Shown here: positions 37,097 to 50,515 of the stretch, piece after piece | How the letters are laid out: the number at the start of each line of letters is the position of its first letter | Position numbering within the stretch: position 1 is the first letter of the stretch | Assembly (NCBI RefSeq): GCF_033568475.1 | Contig: NC_133123.1 | Span: forward strand, 62,193,522 to 62,257,521 | Direction: 5' to 3' | Origin: Henckelia pumila | Lineage: Eukaryota; Streptophyta; Magnoliopsida; Lamiales; Gesneriaceae | DNA: 64,000 bases | Position numbers and translations under genes: made by a program | Notes under the pieces: generated by a model | The model's database searches: none | What the model saw: the letters and a program-made list of their open reading frames with translations, nothing else | Told to the model about the DNA's origin: nothing

Positions 37097-37470
37097 GGGA
37101 AATTTGGAGATAAATCCCCATACACAAACTAAACTTTAGGTTCAGTACCAATGTCATAAAATCTTATACTGCACTCCCTATTACATCAAAAATTTATTTT
37201 GCACTCCCTGTTTCACTTATTTATTGATTTTACCATTAATTTTATTTCTCCTAAATTATTCACACTAATTTTATGCATATTCTCTTCTTCTCTTAGAAAA
37301 AACTCACGTCTTCTCTTCTTCTTCTTCTCAGACGAGAAAATTCACGGATCATTTTTTTCCCTTCTAAACCCACGCCTCCTTCTCACGCAAGAAAACCCAT
37401 GGTCGAAGGAATTAATTTATCTACAGGGCGACGACGAGGGATATGAGTTTTGAATTGGGGCGAGCCAAAG
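37097..37470 (+). repeat. Left terminal inverted repeat of the Mutator-like element
   Basis: Pairs with 44600-44973 on the other strand. Shared blocks are GGGATAAATCCC (one change), CTGCACTCCC, a second ACTCCCT block, CCCATGG and GCGACGACGAGG-like sequence. Confidence 0.6.
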
Positions 37471-38899
37471 TAACACATACGATAACGAGGGACGAGCCAA
37501 AGCAACATATGTTGAATTTATTGTCGATTTCTTGTTGATTTATGGTAGTATATTTGATTTGTGTTGGGTTTTTGTTGATTTTTTCGAGTGAAAGAAGAAT
37601 TTATGTTTGTTCGATTTCAGTGACATATTATTGTTGGGTTGATTCTGAGATATCCGGATGAATTTGGTATCCTTCTTCAAAGTTTTAGTGAATTCCTCTT
37701 GCAGACAATAGTTCAATTTCAGATTTCTAAGAGCTTTAGTGAAATCTTCTCGAACACAATAGTTTAATTTCATATTTCTAGGTTATATGCAGCACATTGG
37801 TGAACAAGAATTGAGCTATAGTTGTTGTTAAAATTGTCAAAACAACTAAAAAATTTCTGCTATTGGTGCTTGATTGTATTGAAAATATTTTATAGAAGTC
37901 ATTTTTTTTTTTGCATTATATTCTTTTTACAATTCTTAACCTTGTGTAGTTAGATGATTAGGGAATATGGTGCAAATTGTAGTTTATATATTCGATTTGT
38001 GCTAGTTTTTTTTAATTTTCTCTAGTTTCTTTCGATTTATTTTGGTTTAATCGAATCATGTTGGTTTTATTTTAGCTCTTTTGGTGATTTGTCGAATTAT
38101 TCTAGATTTTATTTGATTTGTGTTCTTTCTACTTATATGTAAAAATCTTACATTCTTATATTTGTATATTACAATATTATGAATGATCTGAAAACAACTA
38201 ATTTATTTTCCATTTCACAGGAAAAAGAAGATGGGAGAACACGTAATTTTCAAGAACACATCTACAAGAAAGTGTACTCGGTCGAGCGGAAGTTTTTTTG
38301 GGATTTTTTCAGAGTTTTCTCCAATTTGATCAGCGTGTTCTCGATTTTTTCTATATTTCATGGTAATTTTATAAAAGCTTTGACCCACTTTTGTTTGATT
38401 TAATAAATACCTTAATTTACTAAAATGTGTCGTGTCTTTTATTGTCATGCTTCTGATTTTGTTCTATTAGTTATGCAAAATGTTTTTCCCTTTTTATTTT
38501 ATTTTTTGGTTATACTAATGAAATTTATGTGAAAGGGATGATGTGAGCCATAGGGATGAGCTCTGCATATTTAGGGAGAATACACTTGAAATTTGGAAAA
38601 AAAATATTGAGTTTACTTGGATTATTTTTTGTATTTTTAAATATTTAACTTTATAATTATGCTGCACATTTTGAGTTTGTGATTATTTTTTATGACGTCG
38701 AGTGTATTAGTTTTCATGTTGTGTTCACATTGAGCTTGTCATCAGACTTTCAAGAAAAACACAATTTTAAGTTGATTTCAATCTTCATTCTACAAATTGT
38801 TTTAGTTGTAGTTATATTTTTTAACAACGTGAGTTATTTAATAGTGTGGTGGTTACATTTAGTTGATGATCAAATTTACTAGATTAATTTTGTGAGCTT

Positions 38900-39187
38900 C
38901 TAATTTTGAATGACATGATTGTAGTGCAAGGTGCTGCTTGAGATCCTGTGAATATATCGGAATGCATACGACTTATCTCCAAATATTGCAGCACCATTGG
39001 AATTACTCGATGGACTCAAGTAAATGGTGAATTTATTGGGTAGATTAAATGAATTCGATATCAGATAAGGGAGCAAAATGGGGCTTCTTCCGAAACCTGC
39101 CTTGCCCATAACTCCATTGCAAAGACCTTCAAGAGTCGAGGACCCAACCCCACAAGTCAGCTTAAATTGAGCACTCAATCTTTTCAT
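38900..39187 (-). pseudogene. Captured fragment of a basic 7S globulin/EDGP-like aspartic-protease gene
   Basis: A 95-codon open segment. The part GLCNGVMGKAGFGRSPILLP followed by FNLPNKFTIYL, then NSNGAAIFGDKSY, follows the plant EDGP/basic 7S globulin/xylanase-inhibitor pattern (SGV-x-GMAGLGR, FAICLSSS, NGV-x-FFGD). Only an internal slice is present: no start region, no active-site segment and no C-terminus. It lies inside the Mutator-like element, so gene capture is the simplest explanation. Family assignment is from remembered motifs. Confidence 0.55.
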
Positions 39188-39899
39188 TCACTCTCTGGTT
39201 AAATATTTTACATTGGTTTCTCTTTGGTTTGTCCATGTTTTTTGCTTGCAGGTTTTTCTTCTATTTACTGCTAGTTTTTGTTCTATTTTTGAGGGTTTTT
39301 GTTTGGTTTTGATTAAATTTTTAGATGTCATTGGTTCCCTTTGCCGCTGCTTTTTGTTTGATTTTCGCATAATTTTACTCAATTTTAATTTTGATTCTTG
39401 TTTGTCAATTTTTTTATTGATAATGTTCTTGGTCTCTTTCCAGGAGTCGGAGAATGAAGTATGATACATTGGCAGGAGCCACATTTTGGAAGCATGGGCA
39501 TGCATCTATTATTTGAAGAATGAAATTAGTTTTGTATATTTGATTATAAATTTATATTAATGACTCAAATATGTAGTACTAGTAGTAGTTTATTTTGTTT
39601 GTCAGTTTGCATTGATGTACTGATACAATTTTTTGGTATTTTAACCGTGTTGGTCTTGTTTGGTTCAGCCACATGTAATACTAATATTATTCATGAAGTA
39701 GCATTATTTTGATAATGATATTAGTACCAGGTGCACGTAACTGTAGTACTAGTATTATTTATCATAACTTCATATTGTTTGGTTTAGCCACATATACTAT
39801 CAATATTGTTATGAACGTAGTTGTTTTGATAATAATATGAGTATTTGGTGAATGAAAAATTAGTACTAATTAAGCTAAAAACATGAATAATCACAACAA

Positions 39900-40690
39900 A
39901 GCAGAGTAGTTAATACAACTAATATCATACAAGAATGAAAACCGTTACGCATACATGTGTTTATGGTACCTCGCATTATGTATTATTGATACCACAATTA
40001 AGCTATTGTGTACTACAAATCAAGATATACGTACTATATATTAAAACAATTCGTATTGTTGATGCCACACGAACAAATATCACTAACTCATACATATGTA
40101 CATGGTACTACGCATTGGATATTATTGATACCATAAATAAGCTACAAGTGTACCATAAATAAAGACATAAGTACTATATAATAAGACCATTCTTACTGTT
40201 GATATCACATATAGTGTATCTGCTACCATATATTAAAAAAATATATATGACAACGCATATGTCATTCATACTTCTGATAACTTACAAGAATGGAGATCAA
40301 TTAGTACGTATACCCATCGTATCGCACATTGATAAATTTAATATCACAAATAACGCATGTTGTACTATTTATTAAGTAAGTGCCTACGACGACACACATG
40401 TCATTAATACTTCTCATAACTTACAAGAATGAAGATCACAAACTAGTAAGTATGCTCATCGTACCGCACAATGCGTACATATAAACCACATATCGTGTGA
40501 CTGCTACCATATATGAAGCCATTATATACGACAAAGCATATGTCATTCATACTTTTGATAACTTACAAGAATGAAGATCGACATGTAATACCACGGATTG
40601 CGAGTTTGGTACCTTCAATTAAAGGATAAACGTGCGACAAAGTATATTTCATTCATACTGCGTATATACATTACAAGAAGGAGATCAATG
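39900..40690. repeat. Tandem array with about 140-bp period, family 1 (degenerate)
   Basis: Recurring landmarks about 139-142 bases apart: TATTATTGATACCA at about 39988 and 40127, then ACTTACAAGAATG blocks at about 40281, 40421 and 40561. Non-coding. Confidence 0.65.
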
Positions 40691-41150
40691 ACTTGTTATT
40701 ATCACATGTTTATGCATCAAGTGCAGGATTTTATAGCATCAATGATGATTAGCACATGTTTATGCATTTTAATGTCTAGTTTTGGCAAAACATATGGTGA
40801 TTGACAAACACTTGTATATGTATCAATTGTATATGTTTGTAACATCTATGGTTAAAACAACCTTAGCTATGCATCCAATGTCCCAATTTTGTAACATCAA
40901 TGATGTCTAATTCTGTAGTATCAATCATGATTATCACTTGTTTATGCATTCTAATGTCGAATTTAGTAGCATATATGGTGATTAACAAACACATGTATAT
41001 GTATCCATTGTATTTGTTTGTAACATCTATGGTTAAAACAATTTTATCTATGCATCCAATGTCCTAATTTTGTATCATCAATGGTGATTAACACATGTTT
41101 ACACATCAAATGTCTAATTTTGTAGTATAAATCATAGTACTTTATCTTGA
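40690..41150. repeat. Tandem array with about 181-bp period, family 2
   Basis: AACATCTATGGTTAAAACAA followed by CTATGCATCCAATGTCC occurs at about 40841 and 41022, with partial flanking copies. Non-coding. Confidence 0.65.
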
Positions 41151-41159
41151 AGAAGAAGT

Positions 41160-42440
41160 GTTAAGAAACACAGTACCAAATATATTGATACATAGTTACA
41201 TTATGTTGCAAATGAAGTATAATAATGTGTAATTGTGGTATAAGATTCTGTTAAATTTGGTACATCTTTCATACATATTTTCCATGTGCATGGTCAGACA
41301 CGCAGTACCAAATATATTGATAAGTAGTGCATTATGTCGAAAATGAAGTAGAATAATGTCTAATTGTGGTATGATATTCTGTTAAATTTGGTACATCTTT
41401 CATACATGATTTCCAGGGTGGTGTTGGTATGTGGTCAGAAACACAGTACCAAATATATTGATCCGTAGTACATTATGTCGCAAATGAAGTATAATAATGT
41501 CTATTTGTGGTATGAGATTCTGTTAAATTTGGTACATCTTTCATACATGTTTTTCATGGTGGTGTTGATGCGTGGTCAAAAACGCAGTACCAATTATATT
41601 GATATATAGTACTTTAGCTTGCAAATGAAGTATAATAATGTCTATTTGTGGTATGAGATTCTATTAAATTTGTTACATCTTTCATACATGTTTTTCATGG
41701 TGGTGTTGGTGCGTAGTCAAAAATGCAGTACCAATTACATTGATCCGTAGTACTTTAGCTTGCAAATGAAGTATAATAATATCTTATTGAGGTATGAGGT
41801 TTTGTTAAATTTGGTACATCTCACATACATGTTTTTCAGGGTGGTGTTGGTGCGTGGTCAGAAACGCAGTACCAAATATATTGATCCATAGTACATTATG
41901 TCGCAAATGAAGTATAATAATGTCTTGTGGTATGAGATTCTGTTAAATTTGGTACATCTTTCATACATGTTTTTAATGGCGTTAGTGTGTGGTCAGAAAT
42001 GTATGAAATTCTTTTAAATTTGGTGCATCTTTCATACAAGTTTTTCATGGCGTTAGTGTGTGGTCAGAAATGCAGTACAAATGATATTGATTCGTAGTAC
42101 TTTAGCTTGCAAATGAAGTATAATAATATCTTATTATGGTATGAGGTTTTGTCAAATTTAGTACATCTTTCATACATGTTTTCCAGGGTGTTGGTGTGTG
42201 GTCATGAAGTACCAAATATATTGATCCGTAGTACTTTAGCTTGCAAATAAAGTTTAATAATGTCTTACTGTGGTATGAAGTTTTGTTAAATTTGGTACAT
42301 TTTTCATACATGTTTTCCATGATGGTGTTGGTGTGTGGTCAGACACGATACCAGTTATATTGACCAGTAGTATATTATATGGCAAATGAATTATAAAACG
42401 TTCTTATTGTGGTATGATTTGTTAAATTTGGTATTATGAT
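41160..42440. repeat. Tandem array with about 140-bp period, family 3 (about nine units)
   Basis: Each unit has CAGTACCAAATATATTGAT, then TGCAAATGAAGTATAATAAT, then TTAAATTTGGTACATCTTTC. Unit starts fall near 41171, 41301, 41444, 41584, 41725, 41867, 42073, 42205 and 42345, with one shortened unit near 41992. The best-preserved of the three arrays. Small minus-strand ORFs inside are by-products of the repeat. Confidence 0.8.
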
Positions 42441-44599
42441 GATTCAATAAATGGAAATTACACATCCATTCTACTAGATACAGTACCAACTTCATCAACA
42501 CAGTTATCCATCCGATCAAAATACAGTACAAAATACATCAAAAATAATTGTTCACTCCATTCTCATTTTCTTAAATCCATTTTCATCAAACCACATTCGT
42601 CGTTTAGGATGGATGCAGCAACGTATGCCATATACCGTCTATGTTGCAATCAGTATGATATTTCCATGTAAAAAGGTCATCACGAGCATAGCGTTCCGCC
42701 CATAGGCAAGTAAAACACACCACAATCGGGACTAGGTCTTTGGACTCTACACTTTGGGAATCCCACGTTACAATTGAAAAGGTCAAGGTCCTTGATAAAA
42801 GAACATCATGGTTCGCATCCTTGCTCCTCCACCTATAAGATTCTCATCCGTATACTCTTTTTGTTAACCATTTCTGCATTCGGAACATATAAAACAGTAT
42901 CACCATAACCAATATAAATAGAACAAATTAACTTTAAAGTTAATCCAACACATATCATTTAGCTCAATAACACAAAGGAACTCAATATCAAATATACAAA
43001 ACATAAAGAACAAAAAAATATAAGTGGATTCTATATCCTATTTTGATATTATATAAATTAGACTCCAATTGTTGACATTACTTATATTCTATACAAAAAC
43101 ACCCAACATAAATAATAAACATAAAACAAAATCAGGATAATAAAAAACAATATCAATTGTATGCATATCTTGATTGAGCTCCCATATTTATATTTTAATT
43201 GAATTATCTTTCTATCAATTGACTATAAAAATAAACACAATTTCGATCTGATAGAGAATCCACTTAACTCTTTGAAAATCCTACTTTGAGTAGTAATAAA
43301 AAGCAAAATATTAGGGTCAATTTTCATTTCAAAACCAACCCAATATTTCATGAATGCATTCATCACTAAAAAATATTTATATAAATAGAAAAAAATACCA
43401 AATTAGTGATTTCTTATGGGATTCAAAGGTCACCAAACTAATGGCACACCAAACCAACGACACACCAAATTCTCCTTCTCTTTCCCCATTAAAACAAATG
43501 TTAGCTTGACATAAGCTTAATAATAAAATCATTAATCTTAATACCTATACCTTTAAAAGAAAAAAATTAGAGATACATAAAATGTTATAGATGTTTAGCA
43601 TCACCCAATAATTCTCTATAATCGATCGCTCAATTTCAAAGCTTGAAAAACAAGAAAGTAGTAACATTGAATCATACCACAAATATTTTTCCATAATCGA
43701 TCGCTCAATTTGCCCTTAAATTTATTCCTTCTCGTGCAGAAATAAATAAGACTAATAGTTTTCTCAAACTATTTTTGACAAAAAAAAATGAACAAATGAT
43801 CAAATTCAAGAATATAATATTGACCAACAATTACCTTAAAAAATCAAGACTAAAAAAATTAAGCCAAACCAAATATCACGAAAAGACAATTGACAAATAA
43901 AATCAAAATAAACAAGAACAAAAACATAACGATAAGCAAGTAATCATAAAGCAGTATGAAATTGCACACATTTAAAACTAAGTGCAAATCAAGTATATCC
44001 TATGGTAAAAAATCAATGGAACACTGAACAAAAACCTATGAAAAGTGAACAAAAAGTAGCCGCAGCAACCAAAATATTGAATCAAAACCATGAGTAAAAT
44101 CGAACAAAAGAAAAATTGAACGACGACCACCAATTAGTTGAAGAAAAATTTCAAAAAAATAGGCGCAACAAATCGAAGAGATGCGAAGCGACCCACTCTA
44201 TGTGTCGCGAAAAATAATAATTCTTGTAGTGCTTGATGGAGAAAACAATAGTAGTTAAACAGAAGAGAAAACAAAGGTAAAAGAGTATAGGCAAAAGTGT
44301 AGCAGCGGCGAGGTAAAATTTTTGGTGTTTTTTTATTTTTTCGATGGGATTTCTTCATATCAGAGAAGAGCTAGTATAGAAGAAGGTGGGGAAGTATAGA
44401 TATAGGCGCGTTCTTTAATCTTTCACCTCCTCGTTCTTTACAAATTTGAAGAAAAAGATCACAATTCAAAGACAAATCAACGCAATTCAAAGTAAGCAGC
44501 GTAATTCAAAGATAAAGTTACACAGATAAACAAAAAAAAACTAGCACAAATCAAATAAAAATGGCGAGAAATCGAATAAAAAATCGAAGGAAGTTACTG
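42441..44599. other. Right interior of the Mutator-like element, nothing recognised
   Basis: AT-rich and non-coding. A short direct repeat ATAATCGATCGCTCAATTT occurs at about 43619 and 43695. Confidence 0.5.
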
Positions 44600-44973
44600 T
44601 TTCTCCGAGGTCACTGGCTTCGTGGCTTGCTCCCAATTCTTCGTCCCTCCTCGTCGCTTGCTTTCCGAAAATTTGTCCATGGGTTTCGTTGGCAGGTGGA
44701 TCTCAGTGGTTAGGGATTTACATCGCGCATGAGATGGAGAGCTGGTTTCGATACGGTTTAGGCCTAGATCACTTCGGATGAAGAATTGGTGAGGGCATTA
44801 AATAATAATTAATGGGAATAAAATAAAAATTAAATGGGAAAATGAGTAAAAGGTGAACTAGGGAGTTGAGAAAAAGATTTTCAGTGCATTCGGGAGTGCA
44901 GAATAAACTTGTCCGATCTAGGGACTGACCACAAATTAGTATTTGTAAATAGGGATTTATCCCCAATTAACCG
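44600..44973 (-). repeat. Right terminal inverted repeat of the Mutator-like element
   Basis: Partner of 37097-37470, diverged by roughly a third by eye, which implies an old element. Confidence 0.6.
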
Positions 44974-44982
44974 TAATAATAA

Positions 44983-45530
44983 TAATAATATTTTCTTAAT
45001 TAAAACCGTTCCGGATAATTTAGATTAATAAACACAAAAAATCATGTGAGACAGTTTCATGAATAAATTTTATAATACAGATATCCGAAGTGACTTGAAT
45101 CTTGAAAAAACATTATTTTTATGTTAAAATTATTATTTTTCACTGCAAATATAATACTGGTCGACATGTAAAACTACTCATTAATTGAAAATTTTATCCA
45201 TGTTCATTTTAGATCAATTAACAAGATTAGATATATAAATTTAGGAGTATGTTTATTGTGAAACTGATCGATCTGATCCATGTTTGTAATGGAAAACAAT
45301 ATTTTTGTATAAAAATTAATATTTTTATAATCAGATAGAATCGAAGATTCCTCTCATAAAATTGACCCGTGAGATGATCTCACGGAAATTTTTGCATAAA
45401 TTTAGTTTGGTATAACCTAGTCGGACGAAATTATATTACTAAAAAGTAAAAGACACCAGTTTTATTAAATTGTATGTATTGTATATAGTATTATATATAT
45501 ACATACACATAATATATCTTTTACTATCTT
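44983..45530. other. AT-rich intergenic DNA with a MITE-like stretch
   Basis: Within 45040-45400, TTGACCCGTGAGATGATCTCACGG and nearby AT-rich blocks resemble 31800-31930 and look like a dispersed short repeat. Edges not defined. A TA/CA microsatellite lies at about 45490-45515. Confidence 0.4.
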
Positions 45531-46568
45531 TTACTATTCTATTAAGAATCTATCTGCCACAGTTTGGTATGTTTGGTATGGTCAAATTCAAATTACAAGT
45601 TTAGCCCCTCTCTATCCACCACCTTCTGTATACGGTTTCCAAATTTCCCATTTTCTTTCCCCGTGTGGCTAGCGGGTTTTCTCCATGCTTCCCTTTCAAA
45701 TTACAAAAAGCGGGTTTTCTCCATGCTTCCCTTTCAAATTACAAAAAGCGGTTTTTCTCCATGCTTCCCTTTCAAATTAAAACACTTTCATAGACTTCCA
45801 ATCTCTACACCAGATTTTCCATTGTGTTCCCCAACTTAGCAATTATCAATGTCTTTGATCTATCTGGATTCTGGACGTTCCCTCATTATGTTTTTATTCT
45901 CATTCTTCCTTACCCCAAAAAGTTTTCGTTCATTACCGTTCTAAAATCCGAAATATTAAAACACGTCGACTGGAGGTGCCGCTGGCTGCGTCATTCAAAG
46001 AAACTCTTACTTTTCTTCTCAATCTTCCGTTCAAATTGTAAGTGTACTTCTCATTCTTAATATTTATTTTCATTTTTAAAATATTTTGCCAACCTTCTCA
46101 TTTTCTTATGGAAAATGTAGAATCTAGTCAAAGATCGGATATTTGCATACGAATCCTTTTCATTTCTCTTCGAACATTTGTTATGGATTTCTTAAGTTTA
46201 TAATTGGTTTCTTATTTTTGTGTTACAGACATATCTAGAGAATTAGATGCTGAACTTTCACATGGAAGAGCTTGAACCATATTTTTTTTTGAAAAAGTTT
46301 ATAAGATTATTATTTTTCCTTATGTTATTCATTTGTTTTGGTGGTCTAGTCTCTGGTCGTACTTGTTTTTTTTTTGTTTATTTATGTTTTTAATATTCAT
46401 GTAATAGTTAACAAGAAATAGATTTATTTCAAATTGTGGGAAATATATTATTCCTTATTATCCGCAAAATGACACCCTCATATCGCATTGCTTTTCTTCA
46501 ACTGACTTTCAATTCTTTGAAGGATTTACAAACGTGATTTGGAGATTTAAATGTGAAATAGTGGGGAT
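45531..46568 (+). repeat. 1 kb direct duplication, copy 1
   Basis: Nearly identical to 47141-48147. It contains a tandem run of about 38-bp units with the core GGTTTTTCTCCATGCTTCCC (one variable base) at 45671-45780, three units here and two in the other copy. Short ORFs across it differ between copies by indels. Confidence 0.85.
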
Positions 46569-47140
46569 TTATAAACGTTATTTGAAATCATATTTTTTGG
46601 CTTTGAATTTAAATCCCCATTAACGGTTATTTAAATCATATTCCTAATATGATTGAAAATTTTGTTGGTCGATTTACCATTTTACTTCTGTAGATATTTT
46701 AAAAAATTGTGTTTGGTTTTCTATAATTATCTAAATTTGGGTGCAGATTCACAATTAAGGGACAACCAAATCCTTGCAACTCAACATATTCAACGGCAGC
46801 ATCGTAATGGTATCGGTTTATTTGAAATAGAAAATATCAATACAATATAATATAGAAAGTAATATTCTATTCTTGCATCTGTATTAGATTAAATTTGTTG
46901 TTCTCGATCCATTTTCTATGAAATTTATTTCAATTTATATTGACAAAAGAAAAATAACAGCAAGAAAAATTTAAAAAACTAACAAACTAATTTTTTCTTT
47001 GAGTATTCACAAACGTAAATCACTTTTTTTGCTTGCATGTTCATTGTATACTTGATTCATGTTATTGGTTTAATGATCACATCAAACCAATTTCAATTGT
47101 TTTTAATAAATGTCATTTGAAATTTGTTAAATTTTTTATT

Positions 47141-48147
47141 TTACTATTCTATTAAGAATCTATCTGCCACAGTTTGGTATGTTTGGTATGGTCAAATTCA
47201 AATTACAAATTTAGCCCCTCTCTATCCACCACCTTCTGTATACGGTTTCCAAATTTCCCATTTTCTTTCCCCGCGTGGCTAGCGGGTTTTCTCCATGCTT
47301 CCCTTTCAAATTACAACAAGCGGTTTTTCTCCACGCTTCCCTTTCAAATTACAACACTTTCATAGACTTCCAATCTCTACACCAGATTTTCCATTGCGTT
47401 CCTCAACTTAGCAATTATCACTGTCTCTGATCTATTTGGATTCTGGACGTTCCCTCATTATGTTTTCATTCTCATTCTTCCTTACCCCAAAAAGCTTTCG
47501 TTCATTACCGTTCTAAAATCCGAAATATTAAAACACGTCGACTGGAGGTGCCGCTGGCGGCGTCATTCAAAGAAACTTTGACTTTTGTTCTCAATCTTCC
47601 ATTCAAATTGTAAGTGTACTTCTCATTCTTAATATTTATTTTCATTTTTAAAAAATTTTGCCAACTTTTTCATTTTCTTATGGAAAATGTAGGATCTAGT
47701 CAAAGTTCGGATATTTGCATATGAATTCTTTTCATTTCTCTTCGAACATTTGTTATGGTGTTCTTAAGTTTATAATTGGTTTCTTATTTTTGTGTTACAG
47801 ACATATCTAGAGAATTAGATGCTGAACTTTCAACTGGAAGAGCTTGAACAAGATTTTTTTTTTTGAAAAAGTTTATAAGATTAATTTTTTTCCTTATTTT
47901 ATTTCATTTGTTTTGGTGGTCTGGTCTCTGGTCGTACTTGTTTTTTTTTTTTGTCTATTTATGTTTTTAATATTCATGTAATAGTTAACAAGAAATAGAT
48001 TTATTTCATATTGTGGGAAACATATTATTCCTTATTATCCGCAAAATGACATCCTCATATCGCGTTGCTTTTCTTCAACTGACTTTCAATTCTTTGAAGG
48101 ATTTACAAACCTGATTTGGAGATTTAAATGTGAAATAGTGTGGATTT
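47141..48147 (+). repeat. 1 kb direct duplication, copy 2 (cut by LTR sequence)
   Basis: Matches copy 1 with a shift of about 1610 bases. At 48148 the match stops in mid-sequence, where a gypsy LTR start (TGTAGTGACCC) begins. The region between copies (46569-47140) is AT-rich with no gene. Confidence 0.85.
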
Positions 48148-48924
48148 TGTAGTGACCCTACATTGAATCACCTACTAGCTGGAAACTAATATCATACATT
48201 AAACTTAATAAAGCAAAATGCTTAACAGAGTAAAACGTGCGGAAACAAAATCCATAATTTACATATCAGCTTAGTACGAAAGTTTCAAGCTTATTTATCA
48301 GTAGTGATACAACCATATCGAAACAACTAGAAAATAAACATTATACAGCTATATCGAATCCTGTTGTATAAAATATCTCTTGTAGGCTCCTGCTCCCTAG
48401 TCCTACCTCGAACTACCACCTCCGTCCATCCTGCGACCTGTCCCGTGAAATAGGGTGTCCTAGATAATAACTAGGACGCGAGCGCTAACGCCTAATGCAT
48501 AAACATGAGTAAACGTATATATATGATGCATGAAACATGATGGCTGGTAAAGGGTCATCTGAAAAGTCATGCTCAGTACCGGCGTCCATTGAGTGCTGCC
48601 ACCGCACGGATCAACCTCTGGATGCAACCACACTCGTTTAGTACACCAGAGTAGTCAGACATATATGTCCCCGCCGTCGCGGTACTCTCAGTGATAGACT
48701 ATCAATGATAGAGCTGAGCGGCTCTATAATCAGATATAACAAGTTATAGGCTCAACGTGTATGTGCACATGACATATGAATATGAAAGCGGTAAAACATA
48801 CATCATGCCACATAATAATGCCAAATAAATGCAACATATAAACATGTATACTCGCTGACAATCTCAGTCAATGTGTACGTACCTCTAGGCTAGTTCAAGT
48901 CTAATAGAACTCTAGGTCCAAGCC
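48148..48924 (+). repeat. Ty3-gypsy LTR fragment
   Basis: Starts TGTAGTGACCCTACATTG, a plant gypsy LTR start. Ends where a different LTR begins at 48925. No internal region follows, so it is a truncated remnant. Confidence 0.55.
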
Positions 48925-50110
48925 TGTAACGCCCCAAAAATTTATTACTTAATTAATTGACAATTAAAATAATTATTGAGTTGGAAAAATAAATATTACT
49001 GCCAAATAAGTTATAGAGTATATTTACAAAATACACGTGACAATTAGTCATTGAGTTTGACTATTTTTGGATATCTGATAATATTGGCATTTTGAGATAA
49101 TTATTGAGATAATGGAATTAAAAAATTTATTTATGCCAGATAATATAATTGGAGAAAATAATCAATTTGGGTGACTGGTCAAAGCCTAAGATTGACTCAA
49201 TTTATTTATTATGAAATTTATTGGTCAAATTGACTGGTCATAGTTCACTATTCCAGATAATTTTATAATGTGTTAAATTACATATTGGAGTAAAATAACA
49301 CAAAAACATTGAAATAAGATCAAACCGGGTCATTTTTGGACCAACTTTCTACACTACAAAGTGATACTCTCTCTCACACACTACACCAAGAACACACACT
49401 AGGGCTAAATTGTTTTTGCCGTCGCCAGTCGTTCGTCGGTGCTCGGATCGGAAATCCCAACGGTAAATAGATAGCTAAGGTCCAGAAGATTCCATTGATA
49501 CCAAGAAATCAAAGTTTGGACGGTTAGATCTTCGAAAAAATGAAGAAGAACGGACGGGATTTGTTCATCATCTTCTCCGGTAAGATTTTTGAGATTTGAG
49601 CTCATTTTGGATTTAAAGATGCTAGATGATAGTAAATGATGTGTAGAGCATTTTCCAAGCTTATTGGAGCATATTTCGTTGAAAAGTCAGACAGATTGGA
49701 GTTTGGAAGCTCTCGCCGGAATCACCCTGTTTTTCTCAGATCCCGGGCGCGTCGAAGCTCCGTTCCGGTCGTGGCTTAGTGCGTTGGAATTGTATCGTTG
49801 AGCTCTACAAACCTGCCAAATTTCGTGAATTTTGGACAAGTTTTGGACGTCGCCGCTGTCTTCTCCAGTTTTTCGGCAACCTCCAACATGTTAACCATTT
49901 TTGACCGGTTCGACGTGGTAGATTCCAATATCCAAGTTTCGAGTCGAGATTCGAAATCGTTAAGCGGTGAGAGCGCAATAAAGTTCGGTAATTTTTGGTC
50001 AAAGTTTGACCATAGTTGACTAGGGTTGACTTTTGACCGTTATATGATTTTTCGCAGATCAAAAGCCAGTTGAAGATAATTAGAGGCAGAAAACAACAGT
50101 TTAGGGATTT
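48925..50110 (+). repeat. Partial LTR related to the LARD-like element
   Basis: Begins TGTAACGCCCCAAAAATT, matching the reverse of 6701 and 13248. Its right part (49900-50110) matches 5260-5430 reversed, including TTGACTTTTGACC and AGCGGTGAGAGCGC-like sequence. Clearly diverged, with no partner LTR in the window. Confidence 0.75.
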
Positions 50111-50515
50111 GAGCTTCCAGGATTGGATAATTATGATATTTCTGAGTCTCGATATGCACAACCGCAACTGCATAAGTTTTTCATGCGTTTTAAACGCAAA
50201 TGCATGTTATACCCTTCCTTTCTCACACCATTTAGATCAATATATTCACTGTTTTGATGATTAAATTGTGTTGTTGCATTTGTATGTGGATATGGTAGCT
50301 CAAATTTTAACTCATGCATCATTCGTGTTTTTATGTATTGTGAATGATTTTTTTGTCATGGCTAGTTCTTAGATGTTGTTCACTGGTTTGATGGCTGGGT
50401 TAGGTCCCTTTGGGTCTTGGTTTAAGATGTCTTGAACTAGTGTCGGCTAAGTGAACAGTTGGATGATTGTAAGGGTGGTCTATCTAGCGGGCAGCTTAGG
50501 CAGAGCTCGGGCAAG
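50111..50515. other. Unassigned DNA before the 3' copia pair
   Basis: No gene or known repeat recognised. The last five bases (GCAAG, 50511-50515) are the left flank of the outer copia element. Confidence 0.4.

Larger units (their letters stand above)
37097..44973. mobile_element. Mutator-like element with long diverged inverted ends (Pack-MULE candidate)
   Basis: The first and last 370 or so bases are inverted copies with substitutions. Left begins GGGAAATTTGGAGATAAATC, while right, read in reverse, begins CGGTTAATTGGGGATAAATC. Both continue to a CTGCACTCCC block. TAATAATAA flanks both ends (37088-37096 and 44974-44982), matching the 9-bp duplication of Mutator-like elements, though the motif is simple sequence. 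No transposase was found. Inside are a captured host-gene fragment and tandem arrays. Confidence 0.65.

Noticed and set aside
39955-42440. CRISPR-like appearance of regularly spaced repeats
   Set aside because: The whole unit repeats, not a short repeat with unique spacers, and the DNA is a plant nuclear genome.
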